Position numbers and translations under genes: made by a program
Notes under the pieces: generated by a model
Databases searched by the model: none
What the model saw: the letters and a program-made list of their open reading frames with translations, nothing else
What the model was told of the DNA's origin: nothing
Part shown: piece by piece, positions 34,276-43,017 of the stretch
Numbering within the stretch: the first letter of the stretch is position 1
Layout: each line of letters begins with the position of its first letter
Assembly: GCF_001984095.1 (NCBI RefSeq)
Contig: NZ_LYVQ01000009.1
Span: 1-51,747 of the forward strand
Direction of reading: 5' to 3'
DNA from: Pelomonas sp. KK5
GTDB lineage: Bacteria; Pseudomonadota; Gammaproteobacteria; Burkholderiales; Burkholderiaceae_C
DNA length: 51,747 nt

Positions 34276-34934
34276 TCCGATGCGGTCTTCTCGCCGATCG
34301 CGGCGCTGAAGGCCTGCTCCAGCTCGCGCTCGTTGCCGGTGATCGCGCTCAGCGCGAGGCGGTAGGCCGTCAAGGTGCGCAGCAGCGCCGGCTGGTCGAC
34401 CTTGCCCAGCCGCGAGTTGGTGGCCACGTCGTTCCACTGGCCGGCCCAGTTGCCCAGCATGAAGGTGGCGAGGATGGTCTGCATCACGTCGCGCTGGGCG
34501 CTGTAGCCCTCGGAGAAGCGGCGCACCGTCGCCGGGTCCACATAGCTGAGCGCCTGGCTGGCGATGGCGGCGTCCCAGGCGTCGCGGCGCAGCGTGGGCG
34601 TGAAGGTGCCGATCTTCACGGCCTTGATCCGCTGCCTGAAGGTCTCCAGCGACTCATCCTTCTTCTCGACGTCCTGCAGCACCGCCGCCTCGACGAGCTC
34701 CACCGCATCCAGCCGCTGCTGGTTCTGCTGCTGGGTGATGCGCGCCTGCTCGAGGTTGGCCCGCAGTTCCTGCTCGATCTGCCCGGTCGCCTGCTCGGCC
34801 AGGTGCCGGTGGTGGACAGCCTCCACGCCCTGCTCGATCCCGATCGCCGTCAGGATGCCCAGCACGATCATCAGGTAGTGGGTCCCGAACTCCTTCAGGG
34901 TCTGCGGGGCATGGCCCGGCGGCTCGACGTGCAT
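34224..34934 (-). CDS. Membrane-anchored hypothetical protein with coiled coil
   Basis: 236 residues from ATG 34934 (GGGAG six bases upstream). After a short N-terminus comes one membrane segment (HYLMIVLGILTAIGIEQGVE, about 19-38). A long Gln/Glu-rich helix follows (about 48-110). The rest is alpha-helical, with Trp-rich LGNWAGQWNDV, and ends in an Ala/Ser tail. I recognise no family. The topology suggests the helical part faces the periplasm. Confidence 0.72.
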   Translation of the reverse strand: MHVEPPGHAPQTLKEFGTHYLMIVLGILTAIGIEQGVEAVHHRHLAEQATGQIEQELRANLEQARITQQQNQQRLDAVELVEAAVLQDVEKKDESLETFRQRIKAVKIGTFTPTLRRDAWDAAIASQALSYVDPATVRRFSEGYSAQRDVMQTILATFMLGNWAGQWNDVATNSRLGKVDQPALLRTLTAYRLALSAITGNERELEQAFSAAIGEKTASDQAASSASVPASATPSK

Positions 34935-34979
34935 GTGTTCTCCCGGATCTGCTAACGCTTGAATTCAGCGGGCTGGATC

Positions 34980-35888
34980 TTACGGGCGCCGCGCCAGCGA
35001 CAACCCCAGGAAGTCCACGAAGGCCCGCACCCGCGCCGCCGTCTGGTGGCGCTGCGGATAGACGGCGTAGATGTCCGCATCCGGCGTCTGGTACTGCGGC
35101 AGCACCTGCACCAGCCGGCCGCTGCGCAGGTAGCGCTCGATGTCCCACTCGGCACGCATCAGGATGCCGTGGCCGTCCAGCGCCCAGTTGACGGCGATCT
35201 CCCCGTCGTTGGTGCTCAAGGTGCCGCGCGTCTTCACCGCCTCCGCCGGTCGGCTGCCGCGCGTGCCCGAGAGCCGCCACAGGCCGTAGGCCTCCTCGCC
35301 CTGGCGGATGCCGATGCAGTTGTGACGGGTCAGGTCGTTGGGCACCTTGGGCGTGCCGTGCTTCGCCAGATACGAGGGCGCGGCGCAGAGCAGCCGCCGG
35401 TTCGGCGCGATGTGGCGCGCGATCACCCGCGCGTCCGGCGGCTCGCCGAAGCGGATGCAGACGTCGAAGGCGTCCTCGGTCAGCGGCGGCGGGTTCACCG
35501 ACAGCTGCAGCTGGACCTCGACCTTCGGGTACTTGCGGGCGAAGCGCGAGATCAGCGGCGCCACATGGCTGCGCCCGAAGCCCAGCGTGGCGTTGACGCG
35601 CAGCAGCCCGCCCGGCTCGGCCTTGCTGCGACCGAGCAGCTGCGCCATGCCGTCGATCTCGCCGAGGATCCGCCGCGCATGTTCGAGGTAGACCTCGCCC
35701 TCGGGCGTCAGGCTCATGCGCCGCGTCGTGCGGATCACCAGCGCCACGCCGAGCCGCGCCTCCATCTGCGCCAGGTGCTTGCTGACGGCCGGCGTGGTCA
35801 CGCCCAGCTCGCGCGCCGCGGCGCTCAGGCTGCCGGCGGAGGCCAGCGCGGAGAAGAAGCCGAGGTCGGCGGGCTGGATGTCCATCAT
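34980..35888 (-). CDS. LysR-type regulator of the tartrate/D-malate operon
   Basis: 302 residues from ATG 35888 (GGAG just upstream; ATG 35885 is also possible). The N-terminal winged helix-turn-helix reads ALASAGSLSAAARELGVTTP followed by AVSKHLAQMEARLG. The effector-binding domain follows (about 90-295). It is divergent from the tartrate dehydrogenase gene across 101 bp, the usual arrangement for an activator such as DmlR or TtuA. A palindrome in that gap fits a LysR site. The effector is probably the pathway substrate (inference). Confidence 0.92.
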   Translation of the reverse strand: MMDIQPADLGFFSALASAGSLSAAARELGVTTPAVSKHLAQMEARLGVALVIRTTRRMSLTPEGEVYLEHARRILGEIDGMAQLLGRSKAEPGGLLRVNATLGFGRSHVAPLISRFARKYPKVEVQLQLSVNPPPLTEDAFDVCIRFGEPPDARVIARHIAPNRRLLCAAPSYLAKHGTPKVPNDLTRHNCIGIRQGEEAYGLWRLSGTRGSRPAEAVKTRGTLSTNDGEIAVNWALDGHGILMRAEWDIERYLRSGRLVQVLPQYQTPDADIYAVYPQRHQTAARVRAFVDFLGLSLARRP

Positions 35889-35909
35889 GCACTCCAGGTT
35901 AACAATGGA

Positions 35910-35931
35910 TTGAATTCTGCAGTGATTTCAA
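35910..35931. promoter_or_regulatory. Candidate LysR operator between regulator and tartrate operon
   Basis: TTGAA, 12 bases, TTCAA: an inverted repeat of the size expected for LysR binding. It is 21 bp from the regulator start and 58 bp from the dehydrogenase start. Confidence 0.5.
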
Positions 35932-35989
35932 CACGGCCCGGCGGCGCACAGTCCATCCATCGTTCACCCCCACCTGATGGAGACACCTG

Positions 35990-37075
35990 ATGAAGACCTA
36001 TCGCATCGCCACCATTCCCGGAGACGGCATCGGCAAGGAGGTCGTGCCCGCCGGCCGTGAAGTGCTGGAGGCCGTGGCCGCGTCCACGCCGGGCCTGCGC
36101 TTCGAGTTCGAGAATTTCGACTGGGGCGGCGACTGGTACCGCGAACACGGCGTGATGATGCCGGCCGACGGGCTCGACGCGCTGCGCGACAAGGACGCGA
36201 TCCTGTTCGGTTCGGCCGGCGATCCGCACATTCCCGACCACGTGACGCTGTGGGGCCTGCGCCTGAAGATCTGCCAGGGCTTCGACCAGTACGCCAACGT
36301 CCGCCCCACCCGCATCCTGCCCGGCATCGACGCGCCGCTGAAGCGCTGCGCCGCCGAGGACCTGAACTGGGTCATCGTGCGCGAGAACTCCGAGGGCGAG
36401 TACTCCGGCGTCGGCGGCCGCGTGCACCAGGGCCATCCGATCGAGGCGGCCACCGACGTGACGATGATGACCCGCGTCGGTGTCGAGCGCATCCTGCGCT
36501 TCGCCTTCAAGCTGGCGCAGTCGCGGCCCCGCAAGCAGCTCACCGTCGTCACCAAGAGCAATGCGCAGCGCCATGCCATGGTGATGTGGGACCAGATCGC
36601 CAACGAGGTCGCGGCCGAGTTCCCCGACGTGCGCTGGGACAAGGAGCTGGTGGACGCGATGACCGCCCGCATGGTCAACAAGCCGGCCACGCTGGACACC
36701 ATCGTCGCCACCAACCTGCATGCCGACATCCTCAGCGACCTGGCCGCGGCGCTGGCCGGCAGCCTGGGCATCGCGCCCACCGGCAACATCGACCCCGAGC
36801 ACCGCTACCCCTCGATGTTCGAACCGATCCACGGCTCCGCCTTCGACATCATGGGCAAGGGCCTGGCCAATCCGGTCGGCACCTTCTGGTCCGTCGTGAT
36901 GCTGCTGGAGCACCTGGGCGAACACGCCGCGGCGGCCCGCGTGATGCAGGCGATCGAGGCCGTCACCGCCACGCCCGCGCTGCACACCGGCGACCTCGGC
37001 GGCACGGCCACGACCGCGCAGGTCACTTCAGCCGTCTGCGAGCGCCTGGCGCCGGCGCAGCGCAAGGCCGCGTGA
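35990..37075 (+). CDS. Tartrate dehydrogenase / D-malate dehydrogenase (decarboxylating)
   Basis: 361 residues, full length for the TtuC/DmlA branch of isopropylmalate-type dehydrogenases. Visible are IATIPGDGIGKEVVPAG (NAD/substrate loop), substrate Arg residues in YANVRPTRILPG, VRENSEGEYSGVGGR, the Lys of VVTKSNAQRH, metal-binding Asp residues in HADILSDLAAALAGSLG, and EPIHGSAFDIMGKG. It oxidises tartrate to oxaloglycolate/hydroxypyruvate or D-malate to pyruvate. Downstream carrier, glycerate kinase and pyruvate kinase genes favour tartrate. It is the first gene of the operon. Confidence 0.94.
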   Translation: MKTYRIATIPGDGIGKEVVPAGREVLEAVAASTPGLRFEFENFDWGGDWYREHGVMMPADGLDALRDKDAILFGSAGDPHIPDHVTLWGLRLKICQGFDQYANVRPTRILPGIDAPLKRCAAEDLNWVIVRENSEGEYSGVGGRVHQGHPIEAATDVTMMTRVGVERILRFAFKLAQSRPRKQLTVVTKSNAQRHAMVMWDQIANEVAAEFPDVRWDKELVDAMTARMVNKPATLDTIVATNLHADILSDLAAALAGSLGIAPTGNIDPEHRYPSMFEPIHGSAFDIMGKGLANPVGTFWSVVMLLEHLGEHAAAARVMQAIEAVTATPALHTGDLGGTATTAQVTSAVCERLAPAQRKAA

Positions 37076-37084
37076 AATGAGCCC

Positions 37085-37215
37085 CCCGCCCGGTCTCGCG
37101 GCGCTGAACGCTCGCGAGCCCGGTCGGCCCCCCGAGGGGGCGCCGGCCCTTGCGCATCGAGCCGCAAGCACCGCCAGTGGGCCTGCTTGGGAGCGGCCCG
37201 GCGCGACGGCCCGGA
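37085..37215. repeat. REP-like extragenic palindromic element
   Basis: Fills the 193-bp gap between the dehydrogenase and the carrier. Core hairpin GCCCCC-CGA-GGGGGC (37127-37141), then further GC-rich arms ending GGGAGCGGCCCGGCG. The same CCCCCGAGGGGG theme is common between genes in Comamonadaceae and relatives (from memory). No coding potential seen. Confidence 0.55.
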
Positions 37216-37268
37216 ACACCAGCGTTCACCCCCTGAGACCCGTACATAACCCAGCCGAGGAGACAACC

Positions 37269-38600
37269 ATGCGGCGCTATCTGAAGAAGCTCTATGTCCA
37301 GGTGCTGATCGGCGTCGCCGCCGGCGTGGCCCTGGGCGTCATCCACCCCGCCCTCGGCAGCGACCTGAAGCCGCTGGGCGATGTGTTCATCCGGCTGATC
37401 AAGATGGTGTTCGCGCCGGTGATCTTCGCCACCGTGGTGCTGGGCATTGCGCGGATGGAGAACATGAAGGAGCTCGGCCGGGTCGGCGCTCGCGCGCTGA
37501 TCTACTTCGAGGTGCTGTCCACCTTCGCGCTGGCGCTGGGCCTGCTGGTGGTCAATGTGGTGAAGCCCGGCGAGGGCATGAACGTGGACGTGGCCCATCT
37601 CGACACCCAGGCCATCGCCAACTACACCCACGCAAGCGCCGCCAGGCCGGCGGGCTTCGTGGACTTCATGCTGAACCTGGTGCCCACCAGCATCGTGGAC
37701 GCGCTGGCCAAGAACGACATCCTGCAGATCCTCGTCTTCGCCACGCTGTTCGGCGTGGCGCTGTCGAAGCTCGGTGCCCGCGCGGCGCCCATCGTCGACG
37801 TGTTCGAGGCCTTCACCCAGGGCGTGTTCACGGTGGTGGCGATGATCATGCGGCTGGCCCCGATCGCCGCCTTCGGCGCGATGGCCTTCACGGTCGGCAA
37901 GTACGGCCTCGGCTCGATCACGGCTCTCGGCAAGCTGATGGCGACGATGTACCTCACCTGCGCGCTGTTCGTCGCGATCGTGCTGGGCGGCATCGCGCGG
38001 CTTTCGGGCTTCAGCCTGTGGAAGTTCCTGCGCTTCATCAAGGAGGAGCTGTTCACCGTGCTGGGCACCAGCTCCTCGGAATCGGTCGTGCCGCAGCTGA
38101 TGCGCAAGCTGGAGAAGGCCGGCGTGTCCAAGCCGGTGGTGGGCCTGGTCGTGCCCTCGGGCCTGACCTTCAACCCCGACGGCCAGTGCATCTACTACAC
38201 GATGGCCGCGATCTTCATCGCCCAGGCCACCAACACGCCGCTGACGATGATGGACCAGATCACCGTGCTGGGCGTGCTGCTGCTCTCGTCCAAGGGCTCG
38301 GCGGGCGTGACGGGCTCGGGCTTCATCACGCTGGCCGCCACGCTGGCCTCGCTGGGCAAGATCCCGGTCGCCGGCATGGTGCTGCTGCTGGGCGTGGACC
38401 GCTTCATGTCCGAGGCGCGGGCGATCACCAACACGATCGGCAATGCGGTGGGCACGGTGGCGATCGCCCGCTGGGTCGGCTCGCTGGACCGGCAGCGGCT
38501 GGCCGATGTGCTGGACGGGCGCGTCGTCGCGCAGCCGGAGGCGGTCGTCGCCTCGGTGCCCGCGCCGGAAGCGCCGGCGATCGTCAAGGTGGCGGCCTGA
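37269..38600 (+). CDS. dctA: C4-dicarboxylate:cation symporter, DctA family
   Basis: 443 residues. ATG 37269 has GAGGAGAC upstream. Family signatures: FIRLIKMVFAPVIFATVVLG, the Ser-rich reentrant loop LGTSSSESVVPQLMRKLEKAG, GLTFNPDGQCIYYTMAAIFIAQA, and the helix SSKGSAGVTGSGFI with RFMSEARAITNTIGNAVGTV. It imports succinate, fumarate, malate and probably tartrate with protons or sodium across the inner membrane. Here it takes the place of TtuB in the Agrobacterium tartrate operon. Two bases separate it from the kinase gene. Confidence 0.95.
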   Translation: MRRYLKKLYVQVLIGVAAGVALGVIHPALGSDLKPLGDVFIRLIKMVFAPVIFATVVLGIARMENMKELGRVGARALIYFEVLSTFALALGLLVVNVVKPGEGMNVDVAHLDTQAIANYTHASAARPAGFVDFMLNLVPTSIVDALAKNDILQILVFATLFGVALSKLGARAAPIVDVFEAFTQGVFTVVAMIMRLAPIAAFGAMAFTVGKYGLGSITALGKLMATMYLTCALFVAIVLGGIARLSGFSLWKFLRFIKEELFTVLGTSSSESVVPQLMRKLEKAGVSKPVVGLVVPSGLTFNPDGQCIYYTMAAIFIAQATNTPLTMMDQITVLGVLLLSSKGSAGVTGSGFITLAATLASLGKIPVAGMVLLLGVDRFMSEARAITNTIGNAVGTVAIARWVGSLDRQRLADVLDGRVVAQPEAVVASVPAPEAPAIVKVAA

Positions 38601-38602
38601 TC

Positions 38603-39745
38603 ATGGGCAAGGCTCCAGAACTGCTGCGCGCGATGTTCGATGCCGCCGTGGCCGCCGCGCAGCCGGCCCTGTGCCTGCCGCCGCTCTTGCGCAGCATCGA
38701 GCCGCCGCGCGGCCGGCTGGTCGTGATCGGCGCCGGCAAGGCCTCGGCGGCGATGGCTCGTGCCGTCGACGAACACTGGGAGGGCCCGCTGTCCGGCGTC
38801 GTCGTAACGCGTTATGGCTACGGCGTCGGCTGCCGGCGCATCGAGATCCTCGAAGCCGCGCATCCGGTGCCCGATGCAGCCGGCGAGACGGCATCGCGGC
38901 GCATCCTCGACGCGGTGCAGGGCCTGACGCCCGACGACCTCGTCCTCTGCCTGATCTCCGGCGGCGGCTCCTCGCTGCTCCCGCTCCCGCTGCCCGGCCT
39001 GACGCTGGCCGACAAGCAGGCACTCAACGAGGCGCTGCTGGCCAGCGGCGCGACGATCCGCGAGATGAACTGCGTGCGCCGCCATTTGTCCGCGATCAAG
39101 GGTGGACGGCTGGCCGCCGCCTGCAGGCCCGCACGGGTCGTGAACCTCTTGCTGTCCGACGTGCCCGGCGACGATCCGATCGACATCGCCTCCGGCCCCA
39201 CGGTGCCCGACCCGAGCACGGCCGCCGAGGCGCTGGCCATCCTCGACCGCTACGGCATCACGCTGCCGGTGCGCCATCTGCTCGCCGAGACCATCAAGCC
39301 CGGCGACCCGCGCCTGCCCGAGGCCCGCGACGTGGCGCGCGCGCTGGCCGGCATCGCGCTCCAGGTGGCGCGCCGCGGCCAACCGTTCACCGCGCCCTGC
39401 ATCCTGCTGTCCGGCGGCGAGACCACGGTCACCGTGCGCGGCGACGGACGCGGCGGGCGCAACGTCGAGTTCCTGCTCTCGCTGGCCCTCGCGCTGGACG
39501 GCCAGCCGGGCATCCAGGCACTCGCGGCGGACACCGACGGCGTCGACGGCCAGGAGGAGATCGCCGGCGCCCTGCTCGCGCCCGACACCCTCGCCCGCGC
39601 CCACGCGCTGGGCATCCATCCTCGCGAGCGGCTGGACGCCAACGACGGCCACGGCTTCTTCGAGACGCTGGGCGATTCGCTCGTCACCGGCCCGACGCTC
39701 ACCAATGTCAACGACTTCCGCGCCATCCTGATCACCGCACCATGA
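38603..39745 (+). CDS. Glycerate 2-kinase / hydroxypyruvate reductase family (MOFRL, TtuD-like)
   Basis: 380 residues. The N-terminal domain has VVIGAGKASAAMARAVDE and LISGGGSSLLPLP, the nucleotide/phosphate sites. The C-terminal MOFRL domain has LLSGGETTVTVRGDGRGGRN and ADTDGVDG, then DANDGHGFFE. Proteins of this family are named TtuD in tartrate operons and were called hydroxypyruvate reductases. Sequence relatives with measured activity are glycerate 2-kinases, which yield 2-phosphoglycerate. Either activity fits between tartrate dehydrogenase and pyruvate kinase. ATGA overlap with the next gene. Confidence 0.92.
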   Translation: MGKAPELLRAMFDAAVAAAQPALCLPPLLRSIEPPRGRLVVIGAGKASAAMARAVDEHWEGPLSGVVVTRYGYGVGCRRIEILEAAHPVPDAAGETASRRILDAVQGLTPDDLVLCLISGGGSSLLPLPLPGLTLADKQALNEALLASGATIREMNCVRRHLSAIKGGRLAAACRPARVVNLLLSDVPGDDPIDIASGPTVPDPSTAAEALAILDRYGITLPVRHLLAETIKPGDPRLPEARDVARALAGIALQVARRGQPFTAPCILLSGGETTVTVRGDGRGGRNVEFLLSLALALDGQPGIQALAADTDGVDGQEEIAGALLAPDTLARAHALGIHPRERLDANDGHGFFETLGDSLVTGPTLTNVNDFRAILITAP

Positions 39746-41160
39746 ACCACAAGCACGCCAAGATCGTCGCCACGCTGGGCCCCGCCAGCGACGACCGCGC
39801 CACCATCGAAGCGCTGTTCCGCGCCGGGGCCGATGTGTTCCGGCTGAACTTCAGCCACGGCAGCCACGAGGACCACCGCCGCCGGCTGGCGACGATCCGC
39901 GAGATCGAGAAGGACGCCGGCCGGCCGATCGGCGTGCTGCTGGACCTGCAGGGGCCGAAGCTGCGCATCGGCCGCTTCGCCGACGGGCCGGTGACGCTGA
40001 TGGAGGGCCAGGTCCTGCGCCTGGACCTGGATGCCGACACGCCCGGCAGCGCCTGCCGCGTCGCGCTGCCGCATCCGGAGATCTTCGCCGCCCTGCGCCG
40101 CGGGGACGAGCTGCTGCTGGACGACGGCCGGTTGCGGCTGAAGGTGCAGTGCTGCGGCCCGGACTTCGCCGATACCCGCGTGCTGGCCGGCGGGCCCCTG
40201 TCGGACCGCAAGGGCGTCAACGTGCCCGGTGCGGTGCTGCCGCTGTCCGCGCTGACCGAGAAGGACCGGCGCGACCTCGCCTTCGGCCTGGAGCTGGGCG
40301 TGGACTGGGTGGCCCTCTCTTTCGTCCAGCGGCCGGAGGACATCGAGGAGCTGCGCGCGCTGGTGAAGGGCCGCGCCGGCCTTGTGGCCAAGCTCGAGAA
40401 GCCGGCCGCCATCGCCGCGCTGGACGCAATCGTCGCCGCCACCGACGCGGTGATGGTGGCCCGCGGCGACCTCGGCGTCGAGCTGCCGGCCGAGCAGGTG
40501 CCCGCCATCCAGAAGCGCATCGTCGATGCCTGCCGGCGCGCCGGCAAGCCGGTGATCGTGGCCACGCAGATGCTCGAATCGATGGTGGCTGCGCCGGTGC
40601 CGACGCGGGCCGAGGCCTCGGACGTGGCCACGGCCATCTACGAGGGCGCGGACGCGGTGATGCTGTCGGCCGAATCGGCCAGCGGCCGCTATCCGGTGGA
40701 GGCCGTCGGCATGATGGCGCGCATCATCGCCCACACCGAGCAGGATGGAAGTTATGCGGCGGCGATCGAGGCCTCGCGCTCGGAGCCGCCGTCGAATGCG
40801 TCGGATGCTATCGGCCATGCGATGCGCCACGTCACCGGCCTGCTGAATGCCGCGGCCACCGTGGCCTTCACCACCTCGGGCCATTCGGCGCTGCGCATGG
40901 CGCGCGAGCGCCCGACGGCGCCCATCGTCGGCATGACGCCGCGGCTGGCGGTGGCGCGGCAGCTGGCGCTGGTCTGGGGCGTGCTGCCGGTCCTCTGCGA
41001 AGACGTGTCGGACATCGACGCGGTCGCCAAGCAGGCCGGCGCCACCGTGCGGCGCGCCGGCCTGGGCCGCGCGGGCGAGACCATCGTGATCTCGGCGGGC
41101 ATGCCCTTCGGTGTGTCGGGCACGACGAACCTGCTGAGGATCGCGCAGATCCCGGCCTAG
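39742..41160 (+). CDS. pyk: Pyruvate kinase (tartrate-operon copy, TtuE-like)
   Basis: 472 residues. It converts PEP plus ADP to pyruvate plus ATP. Motifs: KIVATLGPAS, FRLNFSHGSHEDH, LDLQGPKLRIG, the catalytic Lys in GLVAKLEKPAA, MVARGDLGVELPAEQVP, TQMLESM and VMLSAESASGRYP. The start ATG 39742 overlaps the previous stop (ATGA). As the last gene of the tartrate operon it would drain phosphoglycerate-derived PEP to pyruvate. It may be a second copy beside a glycolytic pyk. Its stop TAG shares a CTAG with the stop of the convergent gene. Confidence 0.95.
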   Translation: MNHKHAKIVATLGPASDDRATIEALFRAGADVFRLNFSHGSHEDHRRRLATIREIEKDAGRPIGVLLDLQGPKLRIGRFADGPVTLMEGQVLRLDLDADTPGSACRVALPHPEIFAALRRGDELLLDDGRLRLKVQCCGPDFADTRVLAGGPLSDRKGVNVPGAVLPLSALTEKDRRDLAFGLELGVDWVALSFVQRPEDIEELRALVKGRAGLVAKLEKPAAIAALDAIVAATDAVMVARGDLGVELPAEQVPAIQKRIVDACRRAGKPVIVATQMLESMVAAPVPTRAEASDVATAIYEGADAVMLSAESASGRYPVEAVGMMARIIAHTEQDGSYAAAIEASRSEPPSNASDAIGHAMRHVTGLLNAAATVAFTTSGHSALRMARERPTAPIVGMTPRLAVARQLALVWGVLPVLCEDVSDIDAVAKQAGATVRRAGLGRAGETIVISAGMPFGVSGTTNLLRIAQIPA

Positions 41161-41564
41161 CCCCGCGCCTGGATCACCTTCCAGCCATTGCCCGACGGAT
41201 CGCGGAATCCCGCGTCCACCGTGCCATAGCGCTCGGTCGGCTCCTGCGTGAACTCGACGCCGTGGGCGCGCATGCGCTCGCAGGCGGCGCGGCAGTCCTT
41301 GACCGACAGCACCAGCGGCGGCATCGCGCCCTTGGCCACCATCTGCTGCAGCGTCTCGGCCGTGGCCGCGTCGTGCAGCGGCGCGCCGGGCTTGAACAGG
41401 CCGAGCTGGAAGTCGGGCTGGTCCGGGTGGCGCACGGTCAGCCAGCGGTAGTCGCCGTTGCGCACGTCCGTGTGGACCTGGAAGCCGACGCGCTCCACGT
41501 AGAAGGCCAGCGCCTCGTCCTGGTCGCGGACGTAGATGCCGCTTACTTGAACACCTTGGGTCAT
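41157..41564 (-). CDS. VOC-family (glyoxalase/bleomycin-resistance-like) protein
   Basis: 135 residues. AGGAG is eight bases before ATG 41564. ATG 41570 is also in frame but only two bases from that site. Two beta-alpha-beta-beta-beta units: GIYVRDQDEALAFYVERVGF and PLVLSVKDCRAACERMRAHGVEF, ending in FRDPSGNGWKVIQ. The fold binds a metal and acts on small molecules (isomerases, dioxygenases, drug-binding proteins). The substrate is unknown. It is coupled behind the AraC regulator. Confidence 0.92.
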   Translation of the reverse strand: MTQGVQVSGIYVRDQDEALAFYVERVGFQVHTDVRNGDYRWLTVRHPDQPDFQLGLFKPGAPLHDAATAETLQQMVAKGAMPPLVLSVKDCRAACERMRAHGVEFTQEPTERYGTVDAGFRDPSGNGWKVIQARG

Positions 41565-41566
41565 CG

Positions 41567-42067
41567 TCATTTCTCCTGATGTGGTTGATCGATGGGGTCC
41601 ATTGTTTCGAGGCCGTCGCGGCGGCGCTTCTCCGAAACTGCTATCGAAAGATCCGGCCGCTGCGCAGCGGCCAGCAGGCAGGCCGGCATCGCGGCGAAGT
41701 CGTTCGCCAGCGCCGCGATGCGTTCGCGCTCGCGCAGGTCGCCCGGGCGTTCGCCGGTGATGTCGCGGAAGACGCGGCCGAAGGTGCCGAGGCTGGTCCA
41801 GCCGGTCTGCGCGGCGATCTCGGTGATCGGCAGCGCCGTCTCGCGCAGCAGCCGCATCGCGCGCTCGATGCGCCGCGTCAGCAGGTAGCGGTGCGGCGGC
41901 AGGCCGAAGGCGCGCTTGAACTCGCGCGCGAAATGCGCCTCCGACAGGCCGCCGACGCTGGCCAGCCGCGCCACCGGCCAGGCTTCATGCGAAGCGGCGT
42001 CCATGCGGTCGCGGGCGCGCAGCAGGCGGCGCAGCAGTTCGGGGCTCTGGGGGGTGAGTCGATCCAT
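41567..42067 (-). CDS. Short AraC-type transcriptional regulator
   Basis: 166 residues. Both helix-turn-helix motifs are present: PVARLASVGGLSEAHFAREFK and LPITEIAAQTGWTSLGTFGR followed by VFRDITGERPGD. There is no N-terminal effector domain, so it is a stand-alone DNA-binding module. The stop overlaps the VOC gene region, and the pair is likely one operon with the regulator first. Divergent from the solute-binding-protein genes across 53 bp. Confidence 0.9.
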   Translation of the reverse strand: MDRLTPQSPELLRRLLRARDRMDAASHEAWPVARLASVGGLSEAHFAREFKRAFGLPPHRYLLTRRIERAMRLLRETALPITEIAAQTGWTSLGTFGRVFRDITGERPGDLRERERIAALANDFAAMPACLLAAAQRPDLSIAVSEKRRRDGLETMDPIDQPHQEK

Positions 42068-42120
42068 TGCGTTAGGCTATCCGCAAACACACAGATCGAT
42101 CCCGAGGAGAGACCGCAGCC

Positions 42121-43017
42121 ATGCCGACCCGCCGCGCGCTGCTGATGACGATGACGCTGGGGCCGCTGGCGGAAACCGCCGGCGCAGCCGAGCGGCCCTT
42201 GCGCGTCACCTACCCGCGCATGCTCGAACGCCCCGAATCCGCCTACGGCTACCAGGTCCTGCAGCTGGCGCTGCGCCGCTCGGGCCGCCCGGCGGGGCTG
42301 CGCCTGGGCCGCGACCTGCTGTCGAACAAGCAGGCCTGGCAGCAGCTGCAGGACGGGCTGGTCGACGTGGTGGACAACGCCAGCGCCGGCCGCACGCCGG
42401 AGCGCGTGGCCCTGGTGCCGGCGCCGATCGACATGGGGCTGGGCGGCTGCCGCCTGCTGCTGGGCCGCCGCGAGGTGCTGGAGCGCCTGCGCGGCGTGAG
42501 GCGGATCGAGGAGCTGCAGCCCTTCGTCTTCGGCCAGGGCCTGGACTGGACGGACACGCGCATCCTGCGCCAGGCCGGCCTGCGCGTGCAGGAGGCGGAT
42601 TTCCCGAGCCTGCTGCGCATGCTGCAGGGCCGCCGCTTCGACCTGCTGCCGCTGAGCTGCGACGAGGCCTACGCCTTCCTCGACCGCGGGCGCGAGCAGG
42701 CGCCCGACGTGGCGATCGCCGCCGAGCTCGGCCTCTTCTACCCCTACCCGCGCGTGTTCTTCGTCTCGGCGGGGAACACCGAGCTGCGCGACACGCTGCT
42801 GCGCGGGCTCCAGGCGGCCGGCGCCGATGGTTCGCTGCAGGCGCTGCTGGCGCGCACGCCGGGCATCGGCCCGGTCGTGACCGGCCGGCAGCCGCTGCCG
42901 CGCACCTTGATCGGCCTGGCCAACCCCTGGCTGCCGGAGCCGCTGCGCGGCCTGCCGCCCGAGGCCTACCACCCGTCGCTGAGGCCGTCGCTGCGCGCGC
43001 TCGCGGAGCGCAGCTGA
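42121..43017 (+). CDS. Orphan periplasmic solute-binding-like protein, copy 1
   Basis: 298 residues. The N-terminus MPTRRALLMTMTLGPLA is a Sec (possibly Tat-like, RR) signal, with cleavage near GAAERP. The body has the two-lobe solute-binding pattern (LQDGLVDVVDNASAG; IEELQPFVFGQGLDWTDT; LLRMLQGRRFDLLPLSCDEA). It is related to family 3 substrate-binding proteins, but no permease or ATPase is nearby. It overlaps its paralogue by one base (TGATG). Possible roles are a sensor partner or a stand-alone binder. Confidence 0.8.
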   Translation: MPTRRALLMTMTLGPLAETAGAAERPLRVTYPRMLERPESAYGYQVLQLALRRSGRPAGLRLGRDLLSNKQAWQQLQDGLVDVVDNASAGRTPERVALVPAPIDMGLGGCRLLLGRREVLERLRGVRRIEELQPFVFGQGLDWTDTRILRQAGLRVQEADFPSLLRMLQGRRFDLLPLSCDEAYAFLDRGREQAPDVAIAAELGLFYPYPRVFFVSAGNTELRDTLLRGLQAAGADGSLQALLARTPGIGPVVTGRQPLPRTLIGLANPWLPEPLRGLPPEAYHPSLRPSLRALAERS

